From Marinomonas spartinae (GTDB lineage: Bacteria > Pseudomonadota > Gammaproteobacteria > Pseudomonadales > Marinomonadaceae), in assembly GCF_016461715.1 (NCBI RefSeq), contig NZ_JAEMUI010000031.1, positions 1-49,087 of the forward strand: DNA of 49,087 nt. Direction: 5' to 3'. The translations under genes and the position numbers were made by a program. Positions within the stretch are counted from its first letter, which is position 1. Every line of letters begins with the position of its first letter. The notes below the pieces were generated by a model, which did no database searches, was not told where the DNA came from, and saw only the letters and a list, made by a program, of their open reading frames with translations. Below are positions 15,957 to 25,684 of this stretch, one piece after another.

Positions 15957-15990
15957 TAAAAAAAAACCACTTCATAAAAGTGGTTTTTCC
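15957..15990. terminator. Terminator downstream of rho
   Basis: AAAAACCACTT and AAGTGGTTTTT form a perfect stem with a 5-base loop, flanked by A and T runs. On the minus strand it ends rho. Confidence 0.88.
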
Positions 15991-16012
15991 GATAGTCCCG
16001 AATATGTCGAGC

Positions 16013-17278
16013 CTATTTGTTTTTACCTTTCATGGATTCAAAGAACTCGTCGTTCGTTTTCGTCACACGCAAACGATCGATGAGGAATTCCGTGGCGGCA
16101 ACATCTTCCATTGGATTCAGCAGCTTGCGCAGAATCCACATGCGTTGCAGTTCGTCTTCAGACGTCAGAAGGTCTTCGCGACGGGTACCAGAACGACGGA
16201 TGTTGATAGCAGGGAAGGTGCGTTTTTCCGCGATCTTACGATCAAGGTGTAACTCAGAGTTACCTGTTCCTTTAAATTCTTCGAAGATGACCTCGTCCAT
16301 TTTGGAACCAGTATCCACCAACGCGGTTGCGATGATTGTTAAACTGCCACCTTCTTCGATGTTACGAGCAGCCCCGAAGAAGCGTTTTGGTCGTTCTAGG
16401 GCATTGGCATCGACACCACCGGTTAAGACTTTGCCGGAAGACGGGATAACGGTGTTGTAAGCACGAGCAAGACGGGTAATGGAGTCCAGTAGGATGACCA
16501 CATCACGCTTGTGTTCAACAAGACGTTTGGCTTTTTCGATGACCATTTCTGCCACTTGAACGTGACGGCTTGGTGGCTCATCAAACGTAGAGGCAACCAC
16601 TTCGCCACGAACAGTACGCGACATTTCGGTTACTTCCTCAGGACGCTCGTCAATCAGCAGAACGATCATATGACATTCTGGATTGTTGCGAGTAATCGCA
16701 TTGGCAATGTTTTGTAGCATGAAGGTTTTACCCGCCTTTGGTGGCGAGACAACCAAGGCACGCTGCCCTTTACCCATCGGTGCAACCAAATCAATGATAC
16801 GTGAAGTAACGTCTTCAGTGGAGCCATTACCCGCTTCCATGACAAGGCGTTCATCGGGAAAAAGAGGGGTAAGGTTTTCAAAAAGGATTTTATTGCGGAC
16901 GCTTTCAGGCTTATCGAAGTTAATTTCGTTAACTTTTAACAGGGCAAAATACCGTTCGCCATCTTTTGGTGGTCGGATCTTGCCGGCAATAGTATCGCCT
17001 GTGCGAAGGTTAAAGCGACGAATTTGGCTTGGTGATACGTAGATGTCATCTGGTCCTGCCAAGTAAGAGCTGTCCGGAGAACGTAGGAAGCCAAAGCCGT
17101 CTTGCAGAATCTCTAGTATACCGTCACCGTAAATGTCTTCCCCGCCTTTCGCATGTCGCTTAAGTATGGAGAAAATGACATCTTGTTTGCGCGAGCGGGC
17201 CATGTTATCCAAGCCCATTTCTGCGGCGATATCTAAGAGTTCGTGTACTGATTTCTGTTTTAATTCGGTAAGGTTCAT
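16013..17278 (-). CDS. rho: Transcription termination factor Rho
   Basis: A 421-residue hexameric RNA helicase that ends transcription. It has the N-terminal helix bundle (MNLTELKQ...), the primary RNA-binding cold-shock-like domain with DGFGFLRSPDSSYLAGPDD, the P-loop SPPKAGKTFML, Walker B VVILLDSITRLARAY, and the secondary-site R loop. It is nearly collinear with E. coli Rho. An upstream in-frame ATG at 17293 would add five residues and has a faint GATGAG before it; 17278 is preferred by family alignment. A long leader separates it from ppx. Confidence 0.97.
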   Translation of the reverse strand: MNLTELKQKSVHELLDIAAEMGLDNMARSRKQDVIFSILKRHAKGGEDIYGDGILEILQDGFGFLRSPDSSYLAGPDDIYVSPSQIRRFNLRTGDTIAGKIRPPKDGERYFALLKVNEINFDKPESVRNKILFENLTPLFPDERLVMEAGNGSTEDVTSRIIDLVAPMGKGQRALVVSPPKAGKTFMLQNIANAITRNNPECHMIVLLIDERPEEVTEMSRTVRGEVVASTFDEPPSRHVQVAEMVIEKAKRLVEHKRDVVILLDSITRLARAYNTVIPSSGKVLTGGVDANALERPKRFFGAARNIEEGGSLTIIATALVDTGSKMDEVIFEEFKGTGNSELHLDRKIAEKRTFPAINIRRSGTRREDLLTSEDELQRMWILRKLLNPMEDVAATEFLIDRLRVTKTNDEFFESMKGKNK

Positions 17279-17777
17279 AAACGGGTTTTGCATTAGCTCA
17301 TCTTGAAGGACAATTGACGGGACTAGCCTCTAAACAATGCTAATCTATGTCTGAAGTATTTAACAAAGTATCAGTATTAGTCCGCACAAAACATCAGCCA
17401 GTTAAATTATCCTAGCTAGTGCTTTTGTTAACCCGAAACAGGGGTAAGGCCAATACTGCGCGAAACGATTTGATTGGAGTCTTAATGCCCAAGAGCGACA
17501 GCTTTTTGCATTAAGACAGTAACTACTATAGTTCGACTTAAACGTAAGGTCTATAGGAAATCATGCGAAAAAAAGGTTTTTTTGGTAATTTTTTGATCAA
17601 AACGCCTTAAAACTAACTTTTTTTCGCAAACAATACAAAAGATTTATAGGACTATATCATTCTTTTTGGCGATTTAGTGTGCTTTTTTGGTTGGGATGTT
17701 CGTCTCTTCTATTAAGAGGACACAAACAACTGATATACTTTCTTTTAACAAGATTTTTACTGAAAAAAGGCTATCGG
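17279..17777. other. Divergent leader region of rho and ppx
   Basis: No gene supported; an upstream frame continuous with ppx begins at 17679 but lacks support. It contains a perfect 10-bp inverted repeat, GTCTTAATGC (17479-17488) and GCATTAAGAC (17508-17517). Rho genes are often autoregulated through a long leader, so this hairpin may lie in the rho leader. The rest is AT-rich with runs of T before ppx. Confidence 0.45.
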
Positions 17778-19295
17778 ATGCAGTCCCTCTTTTTGCAACA
17801 GTCACATGATTTTCCGTTTGAAAAAATTGCCGCTATTGATTTAGGTTCAAACAGTTTTCACATGGTTATCGCTCAGGTTACGCACGGACAGTTGCGAATT
17901 ACGGGTGAATTTGGTGAAAAAGTACAGTTAGCCGCCGGTTTAAACAATGACATATTGGATGACGAGTCACAGCAACGAGGTCTGGACTGTTTGTCCCAAT
18001 TTGCTCAAGTGATAGAGGGAATGCCGCCAGGCTCTGTTCGGGTTGTGGGCACCAATGCGTTACGTGTTGCAAAAAATCGCTACGATTTCATTGGTAAGGC
18101 GATGGATATCATGAGCCATCCCGTTGAAATCATTGCGGGCCGAGAAGAAGCACGTTTGATTTACGTCGGCGTGTCAAAAACCATGGATCATGGGGATTTG
18201 AAACGCTTGGTGGTGGATATTGGCGGAGGGAGCACTGAGTTTATTATCGGTCATCAATTAGAGCCCTTTCTCACCGAAAGTTTGCACATGGGCTGCGTTA
18301 GCTTTCGACAGCGATTTTTCCCCGACGGCACCATCACCAAATCAAATTTTCAAAAAGCGGTTACCGCTGCGCGACTAGAGTTGTTAAGCATCCAAGATGA
18401 TTACCTAGAGGAAAAGTGGGATGTGGCCATTGGTTCCTCAGGTACGATAAAAGCGGTTTTTAATATCGTCAAAGAAAATAACTGGAGTAAAAAAGGCATC
18501 ACCCCTAAATGTCTTAAGCAAATTCAAAAAGCGCTCTTTAGTGCGGGTCATGCCGACAAAATTGACCTTCCAGGCTTAAAGCCAGAACGAAAAACCACTT
18601 TTGCTGCAGGGATGGCCATTCTCACAGCGGTGTTTGAATGTTTTGATATTAAGCTGATGGACTTCTCTACAGGGGCATTAAGGGAAGGGGTACTCTATGA
18701 CATCATGGGACGCTACGCGGAATCGGATATTCGTGAACGTACTGTGAACTATATGTTGAGCCAATATCATATAGATACTGAGCAAGCGAAATTAGTCACC
18801 CACACTGCCTTATCAGCCTTGGCCCAAGTCAAGGATGATTGGGGGTTGAACAGTATTTCCAGTGAGGACTTGCTGCGTTGGGCGGGGTTGTTGCATGAAG
18901 TCGGATTAGGCATTTCCCATAGCCGTTATCATAAGCATGGTGCCTATATCATCAGCGAGTCTGATATGCCTGGCTTTTCTCAACAAGAACAGCAAGCCTT
19001 GGCGAACTTGATTTTACGTCATCGCCGTAAATTCACCCAATCTCTTGATTTTCGATTCACGAAAAGCGATCAACAGGATTTGGATCGTTTATCTATCTTA
19101 TTGCGCTTAGCGATCTTGCTGCATAATGATCGCAAAGAAGGCGACATGCCTATTTTTACCTTAAAAGCTGACGATAAACATTTGCATGCGGATTTTCTTC
19201 CCGGCTGGTTGGATGGCCGACCTCTCACTTTAGCGAACCTGCAGAGTGAGGCCGATTACTTGTCCGCCGTTAACTACACTCTGACTTTCAGCTAA
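17778..19295 (+). CDS. ppx: Exopolyphosphatase
   Basis: A 505-residue Ppx/GppA enzyme removing terminal phosphates from polyphosphate. The actin-like ATPase fold begins AAIDLGSNSFHMVIAQV, with the second phosphate motif VVDIGGGSTEFIIG. A C-terminal HD-like helical domain follows (GLLHEVGLGISHSRYHKH). A longer frame starts 33 codons upstream, but the ATG at 17778 has AAAAGG 8 bases before it and matches the family N-terminus. GppA activity (ppGpp pathway) is possible, but the long C-terminal domain and length fit Ppx. It opposes ppk, which lies elsewhere in the window. Confidence 0.93.
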   Translation: MQSLFLQQSHDFPFEKIAAIDLGSNSFHMVIAQVTHGQLRITGEFGEKVQLAAGLNNDILDDESQQRGLDCLSQFAQVIEGMPPGSVRVVGTNALRVAKNRYDFIGKAMDIMSHPVEIIAGREEARLIYVGVSKTMDHGDLKRLVVDIGGGSTEFIIGHQLEPFLTESLHMGCVSFRQRFFPDGTITKSNFQKAVTAARLELLSIQDDYLEEKWDVAIGSSGTIKAVFNIVKENNWSKKGITPKCLKQIQKALFSAGHADKIDLPGLKPERKTTFAAGMAILTAVFECFDIKLMDFSTGALREGVLYDIMGRYAESDIRERTVNYMLSQYHIDTEQAKLVTHTALSALAQVKDDWGLNSISSEDLLRWAGLLHEVGLGISHSRYHKHGAYIISESDMPGFSQQEQQALANLILRHRRKFTQSLDFRFTKSDQQDLDRLSILLRLAILLHNDRKEGDMPIFTLKADDKHLHADFLPGWLDGRPLTLANLQSEADYLSAVNYTLTFS

Positions 19296-19310
19296 CCCGA
19301 TGAACGAGCG

Positions 19311-19607
19311 TTAAAGAATGGACTCAATGGAGCGATACACGGCAATCGCTTCATTGCGAGTCAGCCCGGTAGCGGTTGCCGATTTGCCAATACTGGATGT
19401 CACTTGGATGGACTCGGTTTTTGGCTCTTCTTTGTCTGGTTTCGCTTGTAACTGCTGATTGATTAGTTGTGCTTTTGTCGATAACTGGAGGCTTTCTCGT
19501 GACTGGGCGAGATTTTGCCCAGACGAGTCATTTGCCAACGTTGCAGAGGTTGGCGTTGTGGGTAATATTTTTGACCAGTCATTGTAAGACACTGAGGAGA
19601 CGCTCAT
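19311..19607 (-). CDS. Small protein of unknown function
   Basis: 98 residues, rich in Ser, Thr and Gln, without signal peptide or membrane segment. The middle is low-complexity and probably disordered. The end (TGLTRNEAIAVYRSIESIL) could form a helix. GGGAG lies 6 bases before the ATG. It is convergent with ppx. I recognise no family; real because of its ribosome site and snug fit between ppx and the next gene. Confidence 0.62.
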   Translation of the reverse strand: MSVSSVSYNDWSKILPTTPTSATLANDSSGQNLAQSRESLQLSTKAQLINQQLQAKPDKEEPKTESIQVTSSIGKSATATGLTRNEAIAVYRSIESIL

Positions 19608-19866
19608 AAGAAGCTCCCAAATGTTAGTTTGTTTAATTATTGTTCAGTTTTTGTCGAAAAACAACTATTCAGGTTTTTCAAAACGTATCTATTCCTATTT
19701 ATTTTCGCATTCTAAAGTCCATTGATGTGGATGGCGTAAAAGCCTTTTTATCTTGTTTTGTAAACCAAAAAGACAAAGTTGGCGTGAGTATTGAATACGC
19801 TTTCAAAGTCATTGAGTTATGTTGTACTTTTTCTTTTGCTTATCCTAGTTGTAATAGGAATGTCTT

Positions 19867-22800
19867 ATGCCCGAATTTGCTTGGCTTCTTATCACTGCTG
19901 CGTTGGTTTTTACGATGCAAGCAGGATTTTTGTGTCTAGAGAGTGGTCGTATTCGCAGCAAAAACAGTATTAATGTGGCCGCGAAGAATATTTCAGACTT
20001 TATTATTTCAGCCATTATTTTCTGGCTTTTTGGCTTCGGCCTCATGTTTGGTCATTCTGCATTTGGGATCATTGGTACCAGCGAATTTGTGTTTGGAAAC
20101 CATAGCACTCCTTGGCAAGTCAGTTTTTTTCTTTTCCAACTTATGTTTTGTGGAACCGCCGCTACCCTAACTTCTGGTGCGGTAGCAGAGCGCATGAGCT
20201 TCGTGGGGTATTTAGCGGTCACAGCGATTTTGATGGCTTTTATTTACCCTGTGACAGGGCATTGGGCTTGGTCTGGAGCCTTTGATCCGACGGGGCAAAA
20301 AGGCTGGCTGCAAGCAATGGGGTTTGTGGACTTTGCAGGATCCACTGTCGTCCATTCCGTCGGCGGCTGGATTGCCTTAGCCGCGATTATGATCATTGGC
20401 CCAAGAAGGGGACGATTCGAGCAAGGTACTCACTTGCCCCCTGGTAATAATTTACCGCTTTCCGCATTAGGAGTTCTGTTGATCTGGTTTGGTTGGATTG
20501 GCTTTAATGGGGGAAGCACCTTAGCATTAAACAATGATGTCCCCATTATTATTTTGAATACATTTTTGTCGGCCGTCTGGGGGGCGCTAACGGCTTCACT
20601 GATAAATTATCTACGGGATGGCTATTTTGAGGTGGGCTTTATTCTTAACGGCACCATTGCTGGTTTGGTAGGGATTACTGCATCCTGTCATGTGGTGACG
20701 CCGCTGTCGGCTTCGATCATTGGTATTGGCTCTGGTGTGGTAGTCTACTTCGGCAGTTTATTAATGGAAAAGTGGCGTTTAGATGATGCCCTTGATGTGG
20801 TGCCCGCTCACTTATTTGCGGGCATTTGGGGAACTTTAAGTGTGGCTTTCTTTGGTGATCCCGAAAAACTACATACAGGCTTAGGGTTTTATCAACAGCT
20901 TGGGGTACAAGCATTAGGTATTGTTGTCATTGGTTTATACAGCTTTGTCGTCTCCTATGTGTGTATGGTATGGCTGAATAAAGTCATGCCTCTAAGGGTT
21001 AGTAAACAAGATGAAGAAGACGGTTTGAACGTTGCAGAGCATAGAGCGACAACAGAACTGTTTGATCTTCTGACCTCGATGCAGTATCAACAAAATAATG
21101 CCGATTTCTCATCCTCCGTTCCTGAGGAGCCTTTTACCGAGGTAGGGCAAATTGCTCGTAAGTACAACCAAGTTATTGATCGAGTAAATCAGGAAATCGC
21201 CCAGCGGGACGAAGCATTATGGCGCTTTCAAGAAAGTGAAATGCGTAAAACGGCGATTCTTAACTCCTCTATGGATTGTATTGTGACGATTGATCATCAA
21301 GGCGATGTAATCGAGTTTAACCCTGCCGCTGAACGCACATTTGGCTGCCTTAAAAAACAAGTAATGGGCACCAGCTTTATCAATACCTTTGTTCTGGAAG
21401 AAGACCGTCCTGCTATTTTAGAAAGTTTAAAAATGGGGTTTTCCTCATCAGGTGGTTTGGTATTAAACCGACGTAACTCGTTTCGTTTACAGCGTGATCT
21501 TCATAATCATTTTCCTGCTGAAATCACCATTACCAAAACAAAAACCGAGTCGTCCATACGGCAGGAAGAGTTCACTTTGCATATTCGTGATGTGACGCGT
21601 CAGCATAAGTTACAAGAAAGGCTGCGTTTTTTAGCTTACAGCGACCCATTAACCAGTTTGCATAATCGAACTTATTTAATGGAGCGGCTGGTATCCGCCT
21701 TATCGTTTGCTGCAAAACATCACACTCGAGTGGCCTTGCTCTTTTTAGATCTGGATAAATTCAAAAACATTAATGACACCCTAGGACATAAAGCCGGTGA
21801 TGAGTTGCTTTGTGAAGTGGCAGGACGGCTCACCTTAGTGTGTGATGAATCCGATATCATTGCTCGTTGGGGGGGGGATGAATTTATTCTGATGATGACA
21901 GAAAAGGTTACAGAAGACGCTACGCTTCAGCGCGCCCAGCAAATACTTCAGTCGATGCGTGAGCCTTTCATGCTAAAGGGGCAACTGTTTAATATTCCGA
22001 CCAGCATCGGCATTACTTTGTCTGATGAGTTAACTATGGACGCGGATAAGTTGATTCAGCAAGCCGACATTGCCATGTACTGGGCAAAGGAAAATGGGCG
22101 GGATAATGCGCAAACGTTTGTGCCTGAAATGGCCAAGGTGGTGACCAATAAATTTAGACTAGAAAGAGAAATGCATGAAGCGCTTTCTATGGACCAATTC
22201 TACTTGGTCTATCAACCTAAAGTCGTTCTAAATACCCCCGATATTGTTGGGCTAGAAGCCTTGATTCGCTGGCGTCATCCTTCATCTGGCAATATTTCTC
22301 CCTCTGATTTTATTCCCATTGCTGAAGACTCGGTGCTTATTATTAAAATCGGCGAATGGGTGATTGAAAATGTGCTAAAGCAATTAGCCGAGTGGCGAAC
22401 GCTGAAATTAGGTTTAGTCCCTGTCTCAGTCAATATTTCTGGGCGTCACCTGCTTAGTGAAGGCTTTGTTGGCTATATTTCTAAGCAGTTGGCATGTTAT
22501 CAAGTGGATGGGCATTTATTGGAAATTGAAATCACCGAAGGGGTGTTGCTGAACGATATTGAAAGTTGCATCAAAGTAATGGCTGAGCTGAAAGCACTCA
22601 ACATTAAAATCTCGGTAGACGATTTTGGAACCGGTTATTCCTCTTTGAGTTATCTGAAACGGCTGCCTTTGGATGTGTTGAAGATTGATCAAGTGTTCGT
22701 GGAAGAGTGTGAGCAGCATGGAGAAGATAAAACCATCTGTGAAACCATCCTTCATCTGGCGAGTAATTTAGGTTTGTCCTGTGTGGCTGAGGGGGTGGAA

Positions 22801-22923
22801 ACCGAGCTGCAGGTTCAGCTATTGAAAAAAATGGGTTGTCAGGTTTACCAAGGGTATTACTTTTACCGACCTGCTTTAAAGGAAGATATTACGATTTTGC
22901 TTAGAGAGTTGTCGGCGTCTTAA
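19867..22923 (+). CDS. Ammonium transporter-like domain fused to PAS-GGDEF-EAL
   Basis: A 1018-residue membrane protein. Residues 1 to about 375 form an Amt channel domain with both pore histidines (His163 in VVHSVGGW, His315 in PAHLFAGIWG). A linker and coiled coil (about 420-460) lead to a PAS domain (460-580). A GGDEF domain follows with intact WGGDEF (669-673), then EAL with EAL at 797-799, DDFGTGYSS and EGVE. Both cyclic-di-GMP synthesis and breakdown motifs look complete. The RxxD inhibitory site is absent (DESD instead). No glnK is adjacent. It is likely an ammonium sensor rather than, or as well as, a transporter. Single gene with a promoter region of about 260 bp. Confidence 0.93.
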   Translation: MPEFAWLLITAALVFTMQAGFLCLESGRIRSKNSINVAAKNISDFIISAIIFWLFGFGLMFGHSAFGIIGTSEFVFGNHSTPWQVSFFLFQLMFCGTAATLTSGAVAERMSFVGYLAVTAILMAFIYPVTGHWAWSGAFDPTGQKGWLQAMGFVDFAGSTVVHSVGGWIALAAIMIIGPRRGRFEQGTHLPPGNNLPLSALGVLLIWFGWIGFNGGSTLALNNDVPIIILNTFLSAVWGALTASLINYLRDGYFEVGFILNGTIAGLVGITASCHVVTPLSASIIGIGSGVVVYFGSLLMEKWRLDDALDVVPAHLFAGIWGTLSVAFFGDPEKLHTGLGFYQQLGVQALGIVVIGLYSFVVSYVCMVWLNKVMPLRVSKQDEEDGLNVAEHRATTELFDLLTSMQYQQNNADFSSSVPEEPFTEVGQIARKYNQVIDRVNQEIAQRDEALWRFQESEMRKTAILNSSMDCIVTIDHQGDVIEFNPAAERTFGCLKKQVMGTSFINTFVLEEDRPAILESLKMGFSSSGGLVLNRRNSFRLQRDLHNHFPAEITITKTKTESSIRQEEFTLHIRDVTRQHKLQERLRFLAYSDPLTSLHNRTYLMERLVSALSFAAKHHTRVALLFLDLDKFKNINDTLGHKAGDELLCEVAGRLTLVCDESDIIARWGGDEFILMMTEKVTEDATLQRAQQILQSMREPFMLKGQLFNIPTSIGITLSDELTMDADKLIQQADIAMYWAKENGRDNAQTFVPEMAKVVTNKFRLEREMHEALSMDQFYLVYQPKVVLNTPDIVGLEALIRWRHPSSGNISPSDFIPIAEDSVLIIKIGEWVIENVLKQLAEWRTLKLGLVPVSVNISGRHLLSEGFVGYISKQLACYQVDGHLLEIEITEGVLLNDIESCIKVMAELKALNIKISVDDFGTGYSSLSYLKRLPLDVLKIDQVFVEECEQHGEDKTICETILHLASNLGLSCVAEGVETELQVQLLKKMGCQVYQGYYFYRPALKEDITILLRELSAS

Positions 22924-23127
22924 GGCTTTTTACCTTTTGTTACAAATTGAGAAAATATCTATTTTTACTCATTGCTTACTTTGTATTTAAATAGTGCTAT
23001 TGTCCTAAACAATGACAAGTGAGTAAAAACGACCACTGAGTAAGCGGTGCTTGCACTCATTATTCAAGATAAAAAAATTATAATGAACTAAGATTACAGA
23101 ATACAGTGATCTTAATAGGGAAATTTT

Positions 23128-25152
23128 ATGAACCGCGATAATCTACCCATAGAACATTTCTTTTTTACCGAGCCTAATTTAGAAAAAATCCTTGAAAACC
23201 TAGATGTTGTGCGCCAACAAATCCACCCTGTCATACCGGATGAAGAGTTAAATGTAGAACAGAATTTCCCTTCGGTATGTCTTGTTGGTCTTGGACGCTG
23301 TGGTTCTAATATTGCTTTGGAGGTTGCTACTTTAGTTTACAATGCAAGAACCAGCTACCTTCACGAAGTGGAATATCATGAGAAACAAACGCAAGAGAGT
23401 GATCTCAAGTCGCTCAATTGGATTCGTAAGAAGTTTTCCATCGATAAAAAATCCAGTTCAACACCACTTTTTTTGATTGAGCCTATTGTCATGCTAGGCG
23501 ACTTGGATAAAGACATCGAAGGCCGTATTCGTTTTTCTAGTCAGACAGGACGAGCGCAATTCCTGGAAGCCTACCGCAAACTGCAGATTATGGATTTGTC
23601 CGAAGTGCACGCTGGTGGTGCGGGTAATGCGCCCATTTTGGGGCAATATCTCGCCAAGATCATTCTTAACAAAGATACATCCAGCTTCCGCAACGACAGT
23701 TGGCGTCACATGCATTCTTATCTAGTGGACTCTTGTGGCATCAAAGCGAATCAATCCCGTTTGTATTTTTATATCTTCAGTGCAGGTGGCGGAACCGGAT
23801 CGGGGATGGCATCTGAGTTCGGTTTGGCGCAGCAGTTTTCCTATTTAAGTAAAACTTTTGATTATCGAGCAGAATTAAACAAAGCGGTGGATAAACGCCA
23901 TAGCTTTGTATTTGAGCCGATTTTTACCTCAGGTATTTGTATTTTGCCGAATATCTCCGGTAAGGACATTGATATTTCTGAAGCATTACACATTAACGCT
24001 GGGCGTTTGTTGACGAAATATGTCTCAGAGGAATGGGATTTTTCCTATAACGAAGAACGAGATAACGACGAAGATCCTGAAAACGTCATGCAACGTATTC
24101 GTCCTTGGAACTCTATGATGCTGATATCGAACGATATTATGCGCTATGCCGAGGAAGAAGACGGCAACGATGTGGAAGATATTGACGTGAATACCATGGA
24201 GAAATACGCCAACCAGTATATTTCGCAACAAATCTTTAACATCCTAACCGCCCAAGCTGTTACCACAGATTACGATGAGGACTACTTCCGTCGTGCTGGC
24301 ATCGACATCGCCGAAACCATCCGTTTGGATGCCAATGACCTGTTTATGAGTTTAGCTGGTCCTGTGGCCGTTGCTTATGCTGAGAGTGTGGTCAGAAAGA
24401 AAGGCCCCATGAGCGAGGTGGACATTGATGACCTGTTTTGTCGCTCCATTGAACTCCCGCACTTTAACGATGATACCTCGGCGATTGAGGGCATCAGTGT
24501 GCTGCCTGTGGAGTCTGACCGCTACCGTAACTGCATTCAGGATTTCCGTAAAAGCCAGTATGATTCCAGCAAATTAAACAATCTACACTTCTTTAAAAAT
24601 TGTTCGTCCATTGTGTCGATTATTTCAGTACCAAGAGACTTTAAATTATCTTTCACGGCGATGAACCGTTTAAAAGTGCAGTTAAACCGCTTGTTCCCCA
24701 ATACGACCTTGAAACGTTATGCCTTAGTGATTGGGGCGTCGGCGAATTTGTCATTAACCACCTTAATTGCCAAAAGTCCGTGTTTGAGTGATGACTTTTT
24801 AACCTTGATGGTGTCATACATGAAGCGTTGTTTTGCTCGTGATGAGTATCGCTATAACGATGATATTGATAAGGCCATCATCGGATTTATCCAGAGTGAT
24901 GTGTTCAATGAAGAAGAGGTGGAAAAATACTTCCTTGAATACGAAAACCCCGCGAAAATTCTCGATACCAACTGGTACGCTATCAAGCCTATGTATGAGA
25001 AAAAATACCGTGAGTTGATCGAAGATAGCGAGCGCTTTGTTTCCATCAATGACATTCGCTTGGACATGAAAAACGTGAAAAATGCGATTAAATATCTGCG
25101 TGAAATTTACCGTCATCGCATCAGTAAAACCAATATGTTGTCGCTTAATTAG
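23128..25152 (+). CDS. Distant FtsZ/tubulin-superfamily GTPase-like protein
   Basis: A 674-residue soluble protein. Tubulin/FtsZ landmarks appear in order. The nucleotide loop is VGLGRCGSN (53-61). AGGAGNAP (162-169) may be a T3-like loop. The signature GGGTGSG is at 220-226. LISNDIM (332-338) resembles the FtsZ IPND block. A T7-like LDANDL (400-405) has the acidic residues that trigger GTP hydrolysis. About 270 further residues follow with no recognised domain. It is not the cell-division FtsZ, which is shorter and sits in the dcw cluster. It could be of the FtsZ-like families proposed for membrane remodelling, or a TubZ relative. AGGGAA precedes the ATG; it is monocistronic. Confidence 0.82.
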   Translation: MNRDNLPIEHFFFTEPNLEKILENLDVVRQQIHPVIPDEELNVEQNFPSVCLVGLGRCGSNIALEVATLVYNARTSYLHEVEYHEKQTQESDLKSLNWIRKKFSIDKKSSSTPLFLIEPIVMLGDLDKDIEGRIRFSSQTGRAQFLEAYRKLQIMDLSEVHAGGAGNAPILGQYLAKIILNKDTSSFRNDSWRHMHSYLVDSCGIKANQSRLYFYIFSAGGGTGSGMASEFGLAQQFSYLSKTFDYRAELNKAVDKRHSFVFEPIFTSGICILPNISGKDIDISEALHINAGRLLTKYVSEEWDFSYNEERDNDEDPENVMQRIRPWNSMMLISNDIMRYAEEEDGNDVEDIDVNTMEKYANQYISQQIFNILTAQAVTTDYDEDYFRRAGIDIAETIRLDANDLFMSLAGPVAVAYAESVVRKKGPMSEVDIDDLFCRSIELPHFNDDTSAIEGISVLPVESDRYRNCIQDFRKSQYDSSKLNNLHFFKNCSSIVSIISVPRDFKLSFTAMNRLKVQLNRLFPNTTLKRYALVIGASANLSLTTLIAKSPCLSDDFLTLMVSYMKRCFARDEYRYNDDIDKAIIGFIQSDVFNEEEVEKYFLEYENPAKILDTNWYAIKPMYEKKYRELIEDSERFVSINDIRLDMKNVKNAIKYLREIYRHRISKTNMLSLN

Positions 25153-25220
25153 GGCTCTCATTATATCGAGAAGCCGTACTGGTGGTATAACAGTATAGTG
25201 GTATAGCAAGTGCCCTCAAA

Positions 25221-25258
25221 TAAAAAACCACGGTGTCAGTGACAGCGTGGTTTTTTTT
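25221..25258. terminator. Bidirectional terminator
   Basis: AAAAAACCAC ... GTGGTTTTTTTT around a GTGTCAGTGACAG core lies between two convergent genes, ending the tubulin-like gene and the mrp operon. Confidence 0.88.
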
Positions 25259-25301
25259 GGGTCTTAGAATAGTGCGATCAAGTCGTTGGCTTCAATCCCC
25301 G

Positions 25302-25676
25302 TTAGGCTTCATCGCTCTCTTTTGGGGCTTGTCGATCACGTATTTTGCTAACCAAATGGGCATTTTTCGTTTTATCTAACGGTGGTGTCTCATGATGAAT
25401 GGCGGTTTTGGCAATCATATAAGCTGCGACCGGTGCGGTAATCAATAAGAACAGAGTAATGAGGAGTTCGTTGACCGAAAGGCTGCCATTTTGATAGCTG
25501 TGAAAGACCATAGAAGACAGTAAAACCCCTGTAATACCAAGCGTGCTGGCTTTCGTCGGGCTGTGTAAGCGAGTAAAAATATCGGGTAGTCGTGCTAAGC
25601 CATAGGAGCCAAGCAACAAAAACACACCACCAATCAGCAGCAAAACACAAATAATGATTTCGAGATATAACGGCAT
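25302..25676 (-). CDS. mrpG: Na+/H+ antiporter subunit G
   Basis: A 124-residue membrane subunit with three transmembrane helices and the conserved SYGLARLPDIFTRLHSPTKA motif. It is part of the multi-subunit Mrp (Mnh/Sha) antiporter, needed for assembly and activity. The ATG at 25676 has AGGA 7 bases upstream and is preferred to a TTG two codons earlier. The tail is charged and soluble. Last gene of the operon, 2 bp after mrpF. Confidence 0.93.
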   Translation of the reverse strand: MPLYLEIIICVLLLIGGVFLLLGSYGLARLPDIFTRLHSPTKASTLGITGVLLSSMVFHSYQNGSLSVNELLITLFLLITAPVAAYMIAKTAIHHETPPLDKTKNAHLVSKIRDRQAPKESDEA

Positions 25677-25684
25677 AATCAATC

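Noticed and set aside
23128..25152. Cell-division FtsZ
   Set aside because: The protein is far longer, the motifs are divergent, and no ftsA, ftsQ or mur genes lie nearby.
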